A stretch of DNA of 64,000 nucleotides from Acidobacteriota bacterium (lineage in GTDB: Bacteria > Acidobacteriota > Vicinamibacteria > Vicinamibacterales > CAVVIG01), in contig QHWB01000043.1 in NCBI GenBank assembly GCA_003222395.1, positions 1 to 64,000 of the forward strand, written 5' to 3'. Both the position numbers and the translations under genes were made by a program. Shown piece by piece: positions 20,280 to 29,344 of this stretch (positions are counted from its first letter, which is position 1; the number at the start of each line of letters is the position of its first letter). The notes below the pieces were generated by a model, which saw only the letters and a program-made list of their open reading frames with translations, did no database searches and had not been told where the DNA came from.

Positions 20280-21959
20280 GTGAAGCACGCATTCATCGCT
20301 TTGGCCGCGTCCGGCCTGCTGGCGGCGCTGTCGGCGCAGCAGCCGCGGCCGTTCGATCTGCTCATCACCAACGCGCGCATCGTCGACGGCACCGGCGGAC
20401 CTTCGGTCAACGGGTCGGTCGGAGTTCGCGACGGACGGATCGCCGGCGTCGGGCGCGTCACGGGCGCGGCGACGCGCACCATCGACGCGCACGGCTTCGT
20501 GCTCGCGCCGGGATTCATCGATCCGCACTCGCATTCCGACTACGCGCTCCTCACCGACGGCAACGCGGAAAGCAAAATCCGGCAGGGCGTCACGACCGAA
20601 GTCATCGGCGAGAGCGGATCGGCGGCGCCGCAGAAGCCGAGCGCGAGCCGGCCGTGGAGCGACTTCGCCGGCTATTTCGGCGCGATCGAGAAATCGAAAG
20701 TCTCGGTCAACCTCCTGTCGTACGTCGGACTCGGTCAGGTGCGCGAGCAGGTCATGGGCAACGACGACCGCGACCCGACCGCTGACGAGCTCGCGAAAAT
20801 GACCGCGCTCGTCGCCGACGCGATGAGGCAGGGCGCGTACGGCGTCGCGACGGGACTGATCTATTCGCCTAACGCCTACGCGAAGCTGCCGGAGCTCGTC
20901 GCGCTCTCGAAGCCGGCCGCCGCCGCCGGCGGCATCTACGTGTCACACCTGCGTTATGACGGCGACAAGCTGCGCGAAGGGCTGGAAGAGGCCATCGCGA
21001 TCGGTGAAGGCGCGCACATTCCGGTGCAGGTGCTCCACATCAAGGTGACCGGCGCGAAGAACTTCGGCCGCATGAAGGAAGTCATCGCGATCGTCGAAGC
21101 GGCGCAGAAGCGCGGCCTGGAAATCTCGGCGAATCAGTATCCGTACGTCGCGAGCAGCACCGGCCTGATCCAAACGATCCCGCCGTGGGCGCATGAAGGC
21201 GGCAACGCGAAGCTCGTCGAACGGCTGAAGGATCCGGCGACGCGCGCGAGGATCCGCAAAGAAATGGACGATCCGAATCCGACGTGGGAAAACCGTCTGC
21301 TCTCGGCCGGCACGTGGCACAACGTCCAGATCGCGTCGATCTCAAACCGCTCGATTGACTCGCGGCGCACCGGAATGGATACCGGCTATAAACGGTTCGA
21401 AGGGTGGCGCGTCGACGATGCCGCCAAGGAGATGGGAAAGGATCCGTACGACTTCGTGTTCGAGATGCTGATTGCCAGCGGCGGCAGCGTGGGCTGCGTC
21501 TGGTTCATCATCGACGAATCCGATTTGAAGCTCGCGCTCGAGCAGCCGTGGGTATCGATTGGATCGGACGGATCGGCGCTCGCGATCAGCGGTCCGCTGC
21601 GGATCGGCGTGCCGCATCCGCGCAATTTCGGCACGTTTCCGCGCGTCCTCGGCAAGTACGTCCGCGAGGAGCGCGTCATCCCGCTCGAACAGGCCGTCTA
21701 CAAGATGAGCGGCCTGACCGCGAAGCAGCTCCACATCGCCGACCGCGGCACGATCAAGGAAGGACTCGCCGCCGATCTCGTCATCTTCGATCCGTCCACG
21801 GTCGCCGACCGCGCGACGTTCACCGATCCGTTCCAGTATCCGGTCGGCATCCCGACGGTCATCGTGAACGGCAAGGTCGTTCTCGACAACATGCGTCATA
21901 CCGGCGAGCGGCCCGGCGTCGTCATTCGCGGCCACGGCTTCGCCGGCGCGAGCCATTGA
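20280..21959 (+). CDS. Secreted N-acyl-D-amino-acid deacylase-type amidohydrolase
   Basis: This 559-residue protein has a short N-terminal signal (MKHAFIALAASGLLAAL) and a D-aminoacylase/amidohydrolase fold. It shows the β-strand entry NARIVDGTGG, the metal motif PGFIDPHSHSDY, GVTTEVIGESG, a metal-site histidine in YVSHLRYDGD and the C-terminal GLAADLVIFDPSTV. Relatives remove acyl groups from N-acyl-D-amino acids and act on the aspartate-metal pair of a TIM barrel. It lies between hemB and hemL, an unusual place that suggests insertion into the haem cluster rather than a haem role. Confidence 0.85.
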   Translation: MKHAFIALAASGLLAALSAQQPRPFDLLITNARIVDGTGGPSVNGSVGVRDGRIAGVGRVTGAATRTIDAHGFVLAPGFIDPHSHSDYALLTDGNAESKIRQGVTTEVIGESGSAAPQKPSASRPWSDFAGYFGAIEKSKVSVNLLSYVGLGQVREQVMGNDDRDPTADELAKMTALVADAMRQGAYGVATGLIYSPNAYAKLPELVALSKPAAAAGGIYVSHLRYDGDKLREGLEEAIAIGEGAHIPVQVLHIKVTGAKNFGRMKEVIAIVEAAQKRGLEISANQYPYVASSTGLIQTIPPWAHEGGNAKLVERLKDPATRARIRKEMDDPNPTWENRLLSAGTWHNVQIASISNRSIDSRRTGMDTGYKRFEGWRVDDAAKEMGKDPYDFVFEMLIASGGSVGCVWFIIDESDLKLALEQPWVSIGSDGSALAISGPLRIGVPHPRNFGTFPRVLGKYVREERVIPLEQAVYKMSGLTAKQLHIADRGTIKEGLAADLVIFDPSTVADRATFTDPFQYPVGIPTVIVNGKVVLDNMRHTGERPGVVIRGHGFAGASH

Positions 21960-21960
21960 C

Positions 21961-21981
21961 GCTCGGCTGAAAGCCTCGCGC
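21961..21981. repeat. GCTCGGCTGAAAGCC hairpin element before hemL
   Basis: The 21 bases that separate the amidohydrolase from hemL are identical to a segment at 27012-27032 near dxr. The core GGCT-GAA-AGCC forms a small hairpin. No Shine-Dalgarno for hemL lies elsewhere in the gap, so the element occupies the normal ribosome-binding position. Confidence 0.75.
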
Positions 21982-23268
21982 ATGAAAACCACCCGGTCCT
22001 CGCGTCTCTTCACGCGTGCGCTCAACATTCTGCCCGGCGGCGTCGACAGCCCGGTTCGGGCGTTCAAGTCGGTCGGCGCCTCGCCGCTCTTCATCCGCCG
22101 CGCATCCGGCGCTTATATCGAAGACATCGACGGCAACCGCTTCATCGACTACGTGATGTCGTGGGGACCGCTGATTCACGGTCATGCGCCGCGCGGGGTG
22201 ATCAAGGCGCTGGCGGCCGTGACGCGCGGCGGGACGAGCTTCGGCGCGCCCAGCCCGCTCGAAGTGGAGCTGGGCGAGCGCGTCCGCGCGCTGATGCCGT
22301 CGATCGAGCGCGTGCGATTCGTCAGCTCGGGCACCGAAGCGACGATGAGCGCCATTCGGGTTGCGCGCGCCGCGACCAGGCGCGACAAGATCGTGAAGTT
22401 CGAAGGCTGCTATCACGGCCACGCGGATCCGTTTCTCGTGAAGGCCGGATCGGGCGCGCTCACGCTCGGCACCCCGACGAGCCCGGGCGTCCCGGCGGCT
22501 TCGTCCAGCGACACGCTCGTCGCCAGCTACAACGATCTCGAATCGGTCGTCCGGCTCTTCGACGCGAACCGCGGGAAGATTGCGGCGGTGATCGTCGAAC
22601 CGATCGCCGGCAACATCGGGGTCGTGCCGCCCGCCGACGGATTCCTTCAGCGGCTGCGCCAGCTGTGTACTGCCGATCGCACGCTGCTGATCTTCGACGA
22701 GGTGATTTCCGGGTTCCGCGCGAGCGCTGGCGGCGCGCAGGAAGTGCTGCGCGTGATACCCGATTTGACGTGCCTCGGAAAAATCATCGGCGGCGGGCTG
22801 CCGGTCGGCGCGTACGGCGGCCGCGCCAACCTGATGGACCTCGTGTCGCCGGCCGGTCCGGTGTACCAGGCGGGAACGCTTTCGGGAAACCCGCTCGCGA
22901 TGACGGCGGGGCTGTGGTGTCTGAATCACCTGACGCCGAAGCTGTACGCGTACTTGGCGTCGCTCGGTGCGCGCCTCGCGGCGGGACTGGCCGATGCCGC
23001 GCGCGATGCCGAGGTCGCGCTGCAGGTCAACGCCTTCGGGTCGCTCGTCACGCCGTTCTTCACCGATCGTCCGGTGCGCGACTACGCATCGGCGACGAGC
23101 TCGGACACGGCGTTGTACGCGCGGTTCTTCCGCGGCCTGATCGCCCGCGGCGTCTATCCCCCGCCGTCGCAGTTCGAGGCATGGTTCCTGTCGGCCGCGC
23201 ACACCCCTCGCGACGTCGACAAGACGATCGCCGCGGCGCGCGCGGCGATGAAAGAGCTCTCGCGCTGA
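21982..23268 (+). CDS. hemL: Glutamate-1-semialdehyde 2,1-aminomutase
   Basis: The enzyme (428 residues) is a PLP-dependent class III aminotransferase that turns glutamate-1-semialdehyde into 5-aminolevulinate. It begins LFTRALNILPGGVDSPVRAF. It has the gating/PLP region YHGHADPFLVKAGSGALT, the aspartate motif IFDEVISGFR and the PLP lysine in CLGKIIGGGLPVGAYGG (about Lys267). It completes the C5 pathway with HemA and ends the haem cluster. Confidence 0.96.
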   Translation: MKTTRSSRLFTRALNILPGGVDSPVRAFKSVGASPLFIRRASGAYIEDIDGNRFIDYVMSWGPLIHGHAPRGVIKALAAVTRGGTSFGAPSPLEVELGERVRALMPSIERVRFVSSGTEATMSAIRVARAATRRDKIVKFEGCYHGHADPFLVKAGSGALTLGTPTSPGVPAASSSDTLVASYNDLESVVRLFDANRGKIAAVIVEPIAGNIGVVPPADGFLQRLRQLCTADRTLLIFDEVISGFRASAGGAQEVLRVIPDLTCLGKIIGGGLPVGAYGGRANLMDLVSPAGPVYQAGTLSGNPLAMTAGLWCLNHLTPKLYAYLASLGARLAAGLADAARDAEVALQVNAFGSLVTPFFTDRPVRDYASATSSDTALYARFFRGLIARGVYPPPSQFEAWFLSAAHTPRDVDKTIAAARAAMKELSR

Positions 23269-23352
23269 TCGATGTGCCGCGCGTCGGACGAATTACGATA
23301 CCGGATTATACGAAACCGGACGTCGCCTTACACGATTTTGGGTTCGAAGTTC

Positions 23353-23394
23353 GGGGGCCGACCGCGGGTGGGGGCCGACGCCCAGGTCGGCCCC
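23353..23394. terminator. Shared hairpin between convergent hemL and the glycine-zipper gene
   Basis: GGGGCCGAC (23371-23379) and GTCGGCCCC (23386-23394) form a perfect nine-pair stem with a six-base loop. A second copy of the left arm, GGGGGCCGACC, lies at 23353-23363. The hairpin sits between two convergent stop codons. There is no T-run, so a classic intrinsic terminator is not certain. Confidence 0.55.
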
Positions 23395-23402
23395 TGCCTG
23401 TG

Positions 23403-24326
23403 TCAGCGTTGAAGGTTCAACGGAGAATCGAGTCTGACGCGCAGCACTGTTCCCGACGGCAGCTCCACGTCCTTCCCTTCGGTCGCCGCCACGGTGCCGC
23501 CGGCGCCGATCAGAATGCCTGCGAGCGCGCCCTTGGCGCCGCCGAGAATTGCGCCGAGGATCGCGCCGGCCCCGGCGCCGATGCCGATCTTTTCCTTCTC
23601 GCCCGCGATCCCTTCGCTCTGCAGCGCCTGGGTGACCGTCGCGCGCATCGGATACGAGCGGCCGTCGATCGTCACCCGATCGAAGGCGACCGTCAGGCTG
23701 CCTTTCCGGTCGACGCGTCCCGCCTTGTTCACCGAGCTGACGATGCCGCGCATCACCGATCCGGCCGGCACCAGTACCCGGCCGCGCTCGTCGCGCAAAT
23801 CGACCATCGTCGTCGCGTCGAAGCGATCTTCGACTTGCGCGGTCGCCGAGCTCAACGACTTCTGCAGACGGACGTCGAACTCCGTTCCGACCGGGATCTC
23901 GTTCGGGTTCTGCGAACGTCCCGTCGTCGGCGTCGGACGCGACTGCTCGGTGCGCGCCGGTTCGCTCGACGATCCTGCCGGAGGCGTGTAGCCGCCGCCC
24001 GAGTCGCCGCGCGCGCGCGACCGAATGTTCTCGATCCTGTCGCGCACGTCCGAATACTCACTGCGGGCGATCGGTTCGTTGCGCCGCAGCTTGACTTTGA
24101 GGTAGGCCGCCTCGTCGCGCGCGTCGTCGAGCTCCGCCTGGAGCTGCGAGGCCAGCGCCTGGTCGCGCGAGCGAACCTGCGAGATGTCGCGCGATGCGTC
24201 GTAGATGGTGTCCTGGAGACGTTGGATATCGGCGCTCGTCACGTTCGACTGCGCGGCGGCGGAACCGCTGATGCCGAGACAGAGCGCCAGGATCACAGCG
24301 AGCCCGGCAAATCTCGTGAGTTTCAT
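23403..24326 (-). CDS. Secreted protein with coiled coil and glycine-zipper tail
   Basis: The protein of about 307 residues starts at MKLTRFAGLAVILALCL with a signal peptide cut near AAAQS. Residues 25-90 are a charged, probably coiled-coil region. Residues 140-230 form a β-rich domain (PNEIPVGTEFDVRL, GRVLVPAGSVMRGIVSSV, DGRSYPMRATVTQ), which resembles VirB10-like or related periplasmic β domains. A glycine-zipper stretch (GAGAGAILGAILGGAKG) follows. The function is unknown; an envelope-stability role is a guess. It lies downstream of rseP on the same strand and converges with hemL. Confidence 0.65.
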   Translation of the reverse strand: MKLTRFAGLAVILALCLGISGSAAAQSNVTSADIQRLQDTIYDASRDISQVRSRDQALASQLQAELDDARDEAAYLKVKLRRNEPIARSEYSDVRDRIENIRSRARGDSGGGYTPPAGSSSEPARTEQSRPTPTTGRSQNPNEIPVGTEFDVRLQKSLSSATAQVEDRFDATTMVDLRDERGRVLVPAGSVMRGIVSSVNKAGRVDRKGSLTVAFDRVTIDGRSYPMRATVTQALQSEGIAGEKEKIGIGAGAGAILGAILGGAKGALAGILIGAGGTVAATEGKDVELPSGTVLRVRLDSPLNLQR

Positions 24327-24388
24327 GGAAGGAACCTCCGGACGGGCTGGCTGCAAGAAGTGGACCTTTGCTTGGCCGGCGACGAGCG

Positions 24389-25753
24389 TCAGCGCCAGGG
24401 CATCAGCCGTTCGATCCAGCTGATTCGCGTGAGGTCGTTATAGATGACCGTCACCATCAACATCAGGATGACCACGAAACCGGCCAGCAGCATCTTCTCT
24501 TTGACGCGCATGCTGAAGTCGCGGCGCGCGAGCCCCTCGAGCGCCATGATGAAGATGTGGCCGCCGTCGAGCACTGGAATCGGCAGGAGGTTCACCAGCC
24601 CGAGGTTGAGGCTGATCATCGCCATGAAGCTGAAGAGCGCGATCCAGCCGAGCGACGCCGATTCGCCCGACATCTGCGCGATCATCACCGGTCCCATCAG
24701 CTGACGCGGCGACGTTTCCCGCGTGACCAGACCCCAAAGCGTCTGGCCGATGAGGCCCGCGTACTCGACATTCTTCCTGACGCTCATCCGAACCGCTTCG
24801 AGCGCGCTCGGCTTGATGCTCTTGGTCGATTCGGAGATCGCGATGCCGATGCATCCGATGTTGCCGGCCACGCCCGAGCAGCCGCCGCGGGCGGTGACAA
24901 TCGGAATATCGAGACGCTTGCCATCGCGCAGGACGGTGACGGTGATCGTTTCGCCGGGATGAGCAGCGATCGCCTTGATCAAATCCGGCCGGAACGTCAT
25001 CGGTTGGTTGTTCAGCGCCAGAATGACATCGCCGGCCTTGATGCCGGCGCGATCGGCCGGCTCGCCCGGATTCACGCGCGGCACGAACGGATGGATGTCG
25101 GGCAGCACGCCGATCTCGCCGATTTCGAAGCGGCTCTGTTCCGGCGGCACCGTAGGCGTCACGGCACGCGTCAGCGTCTGACCGCCGCGCAGCAGTTCCA
25201 CCGTGATTTCGCGGTTCGCCCGCGCGCCAACCGTGACGAAGAACTGCTCCCAGGTGTCGACGCGGTGATCGGCGACCGACATGATGCGGTCGCCGGGCCG
25301 GATGTCGGCTTTCGCCGCCGGCGAGTTCGGCACCACGACGCCGACGACCGGCGGCTGATCCTCGTACGCCGGGACTTCGGCGCCCTGATACAGCACGATC
25401 GTCGAGAGGACCAGCGCGAGCACGATGTTCATCGCCGGTCCCATGATGAGCACCTGGAACCGTTCCCACTTGCTCTTCGACAGGAACTCGTCCGATCGCC
25501 TCACGACCTGACCGTTCGCGTCGCGCTCGACATCCTCGGGCGTGTCGCCGGCCATCTTCACGTAGCCGCCGAGCGGGAGCGCGCCGATGCCGTATTCGGT
25601 ATCGCCTCGCTTGAAGCTGAGGACTGTCGGATTGAAGCCGAGCTGAAACTTCGTCACGCGGATGCCGACGCGTTTCGCGGCCAGAAAGTGTCCGAGCTCG
25701 TGCACGAACACGAGCACCCCGAGCACGAATGCAAAAGCGAGCAGCGTCGTCAC
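24389..25753 (-). CDS. rseP: Site-2 intramembrane zinc metalloprotease
   Basis: The protein (about 454 residues from the GTG at 25753) cuts membrane-bound anti-sigma factors or clears signal peptides. The catalytic HELGH is at residues 18-22 in the first membrane helix. Two PDZ domains follow (VVPNSPAAKADIRPGDRI and DRAGIKAGDVILALNNQ), and LLPIPVLDGGHI near the end gives the third metal ligand. The start overlaps the dxr stop codon (GTGA). In many Gram-negative genomes rseP follows dxr, cdsA and uppS in the same order as here. Confidence 0.96.
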   Translation of the reverse strand: MTTLLAFAFVLGVLVFVHELGHFLAAKRVGIRVTKFQLGFNPTVLSFKRGDTEYGIGALPLGGYVKMAGDTPEDVERDANGQVVRRSDEFLSKSKWERFQVLIMGPAMNIVLALVLSTIVLYQGAEVPAYEDQPPVVGVVVPNSPAAKADIRPGDRIMSVADHRVDTWEQFFVTVGARANREITVELLRGGQTLTRAVTPTVPPEQSRFEIGEIGVLPDIHPFVPRVNPGEPADRAGIKAGDVILALNNQPMTFRPDLIKAIAAHPGETITVTVLRDGKRLDIPIVTARGGCSGVAGNIGCIGIAISESTKSIKPSALEAVRMSVRKNVEYAGLIGQTLWGLVTRETSPRQLMGPVMIAQMSGESASLGWIALFSFMAMISLNLGLVNLLPIPVLDGGHIFIMALEGLARRDFSMRVKEKMLLAGFVVILMLMVTVIYNDLTRISWIERLMPWR

Positions 25754-26931
25754 AGCTTCAATTCTACCGTGCCCGCCACATCCTGAGAAAATGCGCGGGC
25801 CCATGTATCCACGGCGCGTACCGCCGCCAGAGTCGTCACTTCTGCAGGCCGGTGCGCATCGAGGCTCCGTTCAATCACGACAGGAATGTCGTTGAACGAA
25901 ATCCGGCCGTCGAGAAATCGCGCGACGGCGACCTCGTTCGCCGCGTTCAACACGACGGGCAGGCTGCGCTCCGCTTCGAGCGCGCGATAGGCGAGCCGCA
26001 GGCACGGAAAGGCGGCGGTGTCGGGCGCCTCGAACTCGAGACGGCCAGCCCGGGCGAGATCGATCGGCGGCAGCGGCCCGCCCCACCGCTCGGGATACGA
26101 GAACGCGTACTGAATCGGCAGCCGCATGTCGGTAACGCCGAGCTGCGCCACGATCGATCCGTCCACCAGCTCCACCATCGAGTGCACGACCGACTGCGGG
26201 TGGATGACGACGTCGATTTGATCCGCGCGGACGCCGAAGAGCCACCGCGCCTCGATCACCTCGAGACCTTTGTTCATCAGCGTCGCCGAGTCGACGGTGA
26301 TCTTGCGACCCATGCGCCACGTTGGATGTTTCAGCGCGTCGGCCGCGGACACGGCGGCGAGCTCCGCGGCCGTGCGTCCGCGAAACGGTCCGCCCGACGC
26401 CGTCAGCACGAGGCGCCGGATTTCCGCGAGGCTGCGGCCGTGAAGACACTGGTGAATCGCGTTGTGCTCGCTGTCGACCGGCAGAATCGTCGCGCCTCTG
26501 CGGCTCGCCGCCTCCGTCACCAGCGCGCCCGCCATGACGAGCACTTCTTTGTTGGCGAGGGCGATCGTCTTCCCGCAGTCGATGGCCGCGAGCACCGCCT
26601 CGAGCGCTTCGGTGCCGCTCGACGCGCACAGCACGACGTCGGCGTCCACGTGCGTCGCAACCGACACGAGGCCGTCGCGTCCGGTGTCGGCGATCGTCAC
26701 TCCGGCAGTCGACCCGTTCTGCCTCAGGCGATCGACGGCGGCGCCCGTGGCCATCGCCGCGATCCGGGGCTTGTACTGCGCGATCTGCGACGCGAGCAGC
26801 TCCGCGTTCTCGCCGGCCGCAAGGGCGACGACCTGCAGCCTGTCGGGATGCGCGTCGACGACCGCCAGCGCGCTCTGGCCGATGGAGCCGGTCGATCCGA
26901 GAATCGCGATCCGTTTCATTGCCGGTTTCAT
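25750..26931 (-). CDS. dxr: 1-deoxy-D-xylulose 5-phosphate reductoisomerase
   Basis: The enzyme (393 residues) makes 2-C-methyl-D-erythritol 4-phosphate from DXP in the non-mevalonate isoprenoid pathway. It shows the NADPH motif ILGSTGSIGQSAL, the active-site loops LANKEVLVMAG and LPVDSEHNAIHQCL, and LTASGGPFRG. Either the ATG at 26931 or that at 26919 could be the start, and neither has a clear ribosome binding site. The product feeds undecaprenyl phosphate synthesis, made by the neighbouring UppS. A hairpin-repeat block lies immediately upstream. Confidence 0.96.
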   Translation of the reverse strand: MKPAMKRIAILGSTGSIGQSALAVVDAHPDRLQVVALAAGENAELLASQIAQYKPRIAAMATGAAVDRLRQNGSTAGVTIADTGRDGLVSVATHVDADVVLCASSGTEALEAVLAAIDCGKTIALANKEVLVMAGALVTEAASRRGATILPVDSEHNAIHQCLHGRSLAEIRRLVLTASGGPFRGRTAAELAAVSAADALKHPTWRMGRKITVDSATLMNKGLEVIEARWLFGVRADQIDVVIHPQSVVHSMVELVDGSIVAQLGVTDMRLPIQYAFSYPERWGGPLPPIDLARAGRLEFEAPDTAAFPCLRLAYRALEAERSLPVVLNAANEVAVARFLDGRISFNDIPVVIERSLDAHRPAEVTTLAAVRAVDTWARAFSQDVAGTVELKL

Positions 26932-26938
26932 CGACAGC

Positions 26939-27036
26939 GTAGCGCGAGCCTTTTAGGCGAGCGTGATCGCCCCGCGAGGCGAGCGTGACCGCTCGTGAGG
27001 CGAGCGAGACCGCTCGGCTGAAAGCCTCGCGCTACT
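26939..27036. repeat. Inverted pair of CTGAAAGCC-type hairpin elements between dxr and cdsA
   Basis: The left end reads GTAGCGCGAGCCTTTTAGGC and the right end reads GCTCGGCTGAAAGCCTCGCG then CTAC, so two copies of one element face each other. Between them a GAGGCGAGCG(T/A)GACCGCTCG unit is repeated about twice. The block lies between the cdsA stop codon and the dxr start. Its right half is identical over 21 bases to 21961-21981. Confidence 0.8.
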
Positions 27037-27649
27037 CTGCATATTTCAATACGAGGTAATAGAGCGGTGCGGCAAAGAGCAGCGCATCGATGCGGTCGAG
27101 CACCCCGCCGTGCCCCGGAATGAGCGCCGAGCTGTCTTTCACGCCGGCGCGGCGCTTCAGGAACGATTCGAACAAGTCGCCGCCAATGCCGAGCGCGACG
27201 ATGGCGAGGCCGAGAACGACGCGCGTTGCGATCCGCAGCTGGGGCGCCCACCACGCGCCAATCACGACCAGCGCGACGGTGCCGAAGACGAATCCGCCGA
27301 TCGCGCCTTCGATGGTTTTCTTCGGGCTGACGGCCGGCGCCAGCGGCCGCCGGCCGAACGCGCGCCCGGTGTAGAACTGCGCTGTGTCGCTGATCATGAT
27401 GGTCAGCATCACCAGAAACACCGCCTCGGGTCCGGCAATCAGACGAATTTGCACGAGCGCCGCAAGCGGCAGCGCGATGTACACGAGCGCGATGAGAATG
27501 GCGGGCGCCACCCGCACGAGCCGGACCAACTCCCAGACCGCGAGCAGTCCAACCACGATCGCGAACGATTCGAACGCCAGCGGAGACGCGAACCAGACAA
27601 GGGCAACGGTAAGAGCAATGAGCACTGCGCCGCTGATGACGCGGGTCAC
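27032..27649 (-). CDS. cdsA: Phosphatidate cytidylyltransferase
   Basis: This 205-residue membrane enzyme makes CDP-diacylglycerol from phosphatidate and CTP. The C-terminal signature is complete: SPKKTIEGAIGGFVFG, then GDLFESFLKRRAGVKDSSAL and IPGHGGVLDRIDALLFAAP. Five or six hydrophobic segments can be read. It is shorter than the E. coli enzyme at the N-terminus, which is common outside Proteobacteria. The GTG start lies four bases after the uppS stop. Confidence 0.94.
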   Translation of the reverse strand: MTRVISGAVLIALTVALVWFASPLAFESFAIVVGLLAVWELVRLVRVAPAILIALVYIALPLAALVQIRLIAGPEAVFLVMLTIMISDTAQFYTGRAFGRRPLAPAVSPKKTIEGAIGGFVFGTVALVVIGAWWAPQLRIATRVVLGLAIVALGIGGDLFESFLKRRAGVKDSSALIPGHGGVLDRIDALLFAAPLYYLVLKYAE

Positions 27650-27653
27650 GTGG

Positions 27654-28445
27654 TCATTTCACGCCGAGAGCAATTGGCGACGGCTTGATGCCGCCGTACC
27701 GCCGGTCGCGCTTCTGATAGGCGAGGACCGCTTCGAGCAGATGGCGGCGGCGAAAGTCGGGCCACAGCGTTTCGGTGACCCAGATCTCGGAATACGCGAT
27801 CTGCCACAGCAGGAAATTGCTGACGCGCATCTCGCCGCTCGTCCGGATCAGCAGATCCGGATCGGGCTGTCCCGCGGTGTAGAGGAATTCGCCGAACTTC
27901 CGCTCGTCCAGATCGTCCGCGCAGACGCCGGCCGCGATGACGCGTCTGGCGGCGTCGACGATCTCCGCGCGGCCGCCGTAGTTCAGCGCGATGTTGAACA
28001 GCATCCCGGAGTTCGCTTCGGTCTGGCGAATGCCGATTTCGAGCTCGTGGCGCACGTCGGGCGACAGCTCGTCGCCGCGACCGATCACCTGGAACCGGAT
28101 GTTGTTCTTGAGGAGCGTTCCGAGCTCGAGCCGCAGATAGCGCTTCAGCAGCGTCATCAGCGTGTTGATCTCGGTGCGAGGACGTTTCCAGTTCTCGACC
28201 GAGAAGGCGTACAGCGTGAGCACGTCGATCCCGAGACGCGCCGACGATTCGACGACGTCGCGCACCGAATCGATGCCGGCGCGATGCCCCTCGACGCGCG
28301 GTAAGTGGCGCTGCGCCGCCCACCGTCCGTTGCCGTCCATGATGATCGCGATGTGCGCGGGCAGCTGGTCGAAATTGACCCGTCGCGCCAGCGCTTCGTC
28401 CGGCGACCCCGGCGGGATCCACGCCAGGAGCTGCTCAAGGGACAT
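27654..28445 (-). CDS. uppS: Undecaprenyl pyrophosphate synthase (isoprenyl transferase)
   Basis: The enzyme (263 residues) elongates farnesyl diphosphate to the C55 lipid carrier of wall and O-antigen synthesis. IAIIMDGNGRWAAQRHLPR holds the catalytic aspartate and the diphosphate-binding residues, and LTLYAFSVENWKRP and LLIRTSGEMRVSNFLLWQ are both conserved. The start is the ATG at 28445 with AGAAGGA ahead of it. The much longer upstream frame is a shadow of truA. Confidence 0.96.
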   Translation of the reverse strand: MSLEQLLAWIPPGSPDEALARRVNFDQLPAHIAIIMDGNGRWAAQRHLPRVEGHRAGIDSVRDVVESSARLGIDVLTLYAFSVENWKRPRTEINTLMTLLKRYLRLELGTLLKNNIRFQVIGRGDELSPDVRHELEIGIRQTEANSGMLFNIALNYGGRAEIVDAARRVIAAGVCADDLDERKFGEFLYTAGQPDPDLLIRTSGEMRVSNFLLWQIAYSEIWVTETLWPDFRRRHLLEAVLAYQKRDRRYGGIKPSPIALGVK

Positions 28446-28468
28446 GGGGCATCCTTCTGCGGTAAACC

Positions 28469-29272
28469 CTAATTGTAATCCACACGGACGAGAAACAGCC
28501 CTCGAGGCGGCGCCGTCGGGCCCGCTTTCGTCCGATCGCGCGACGCGAGCACGTCGTTCATCCACGCGCTCGGAAAGCGTCCGCGTCCGATCTCGACCAG
28601 CGTGCCGACGATCGTGCGGACCATGTGGCGGAGAAAGCCGGTGCCGCTGATCTCGTATTCGATCATTGCGGATTGCGGATGTGGGATCCGTCCCTCGACA
28701 AGCTCGGGACGCCCTGAGCTCGTCGAAGGGCGAAATCCGCAATCCGAAATTCGTGAAACAGTCACTTCCCGCACAGTCGAGTGGGTCTTGCTGTCGGTAC
28801 CCTGGAACGCCCTGAAGTCGTGCCGGCCTTCGATCATCGCCGCCGCTTCGCGCATCGCCGCGACGTCGAGCGCGCCGATGATGTGCCACCCGTAGCGACG
28901 CTCGAAGGGACTGAGCACGTCGCCATTCCAGATGCGATAGCGGTACGTTTTTGCCGACGCGTCGAAGCGCGCGTGAAACGATGCTGGCACTGTTTCTGCC
29001 GCGATCACGCGGACGCTCGCCGGAAGGCGCACGTTCATCGCGCGCACCAGCGCGTCGGGCGCGATCGCGCGTTCGAGCGAGAAGCCCGCGACCTGGCCGA
29101 GCGCGTGAACGCCGGCGTCGGTTCGGCCGGCGCCCATGACGGCGACCTCGCGCCCGTCGAGCTCGCGCAGCGCCTCCTCGAGCAGACCTTGAACGGAGAT
29201 GCCCGACGCCTGACGCTGCCAGCCGACGAAGTCGGTGCCGTCGTACGCCACCGTGATTTTGAAGGTCGGCAT
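28469..29272 (-). CDS. truA: tRNA pseudouridine(38-40) synthase with an in-frame repeat insertion
   Basis: TruA modifies uridines in the tRNA anticodon arm. The protein (267 residues from the ATG at 29272) begins TFKITVAYDGTDFVGWQRQ and has the catalytic aspartate in MGAGRTDAGVHALGQ. The C-terminal signature GTGFLRHMVRTIVGTLVEIG is intact. Residues about 176-202 are not part of the family; they are encoded by a nested palindromic element (28668-28746) and read RPSTSSGRPELVEGRI. The insertion falls between two β strands and keeps the frame, so the enzyme is probably still active. Confidence 0.93.
   Translation of the reverse strand: MPTFKITVAYDGTDFVGWQRQASGISVQGLLEEALRELDGREVAVMGAGRTDAGVHALGQVAGFSLERAIAPDALVRAMNVRLPASVRVIAAETVPASFHARFDASAKTYRYRIWNGDVLSPFERRYGWHIIGALDVAAMREAAAMIEGRHDFRAFQGTDSKTHSTVREVTVSRISDCGFRPSTSSGRPELVEGRIPHPQSAMIEYEISGTGFLRHMVRTIVGTLVEIGRGRFPSAWMNDVLASRDRTKAGPTAPPRGLFLVRVDYN
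28668..28746. repeat. Nested palindromic element inserted in frame in truA
   Basis: Outer arms GCGGATTGCGGAT (28668-28680) and ATCCGCAATCCG (28735-28746) are perfect complements. Inner arms CCCTCGACAAGCTCGGG and CCCTGAGCTCGTCGAAGGG pair with a few mismatches. A relative lies inside pyrE (29480-29551). Elements with the TCGACAAGCTC core are known as dispersed repeats in many bacterial genomes, but the class is not named here. Confidence 0.8.
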
Positions 29273-29275
29273 CAG

Positions 29276-29335
29276 CGTGGCCACGGAACGCACGAAAACA
29301 CGAAACGCACGAAAAACATCTTGTACAAGCGTGTG
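29276..29335. repeat. CACGAAAACACGAAACG word repeat between truA and pyrE
   Basis: Words of the type CGCACGAAAA and CACGAAACG follow one another in the 72-base gap. A related run is found at 2319-2350. No clear complementary arm is visible. Confidence 0.5.
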
Positions 29336-29344
29336 CGTTGGCGA

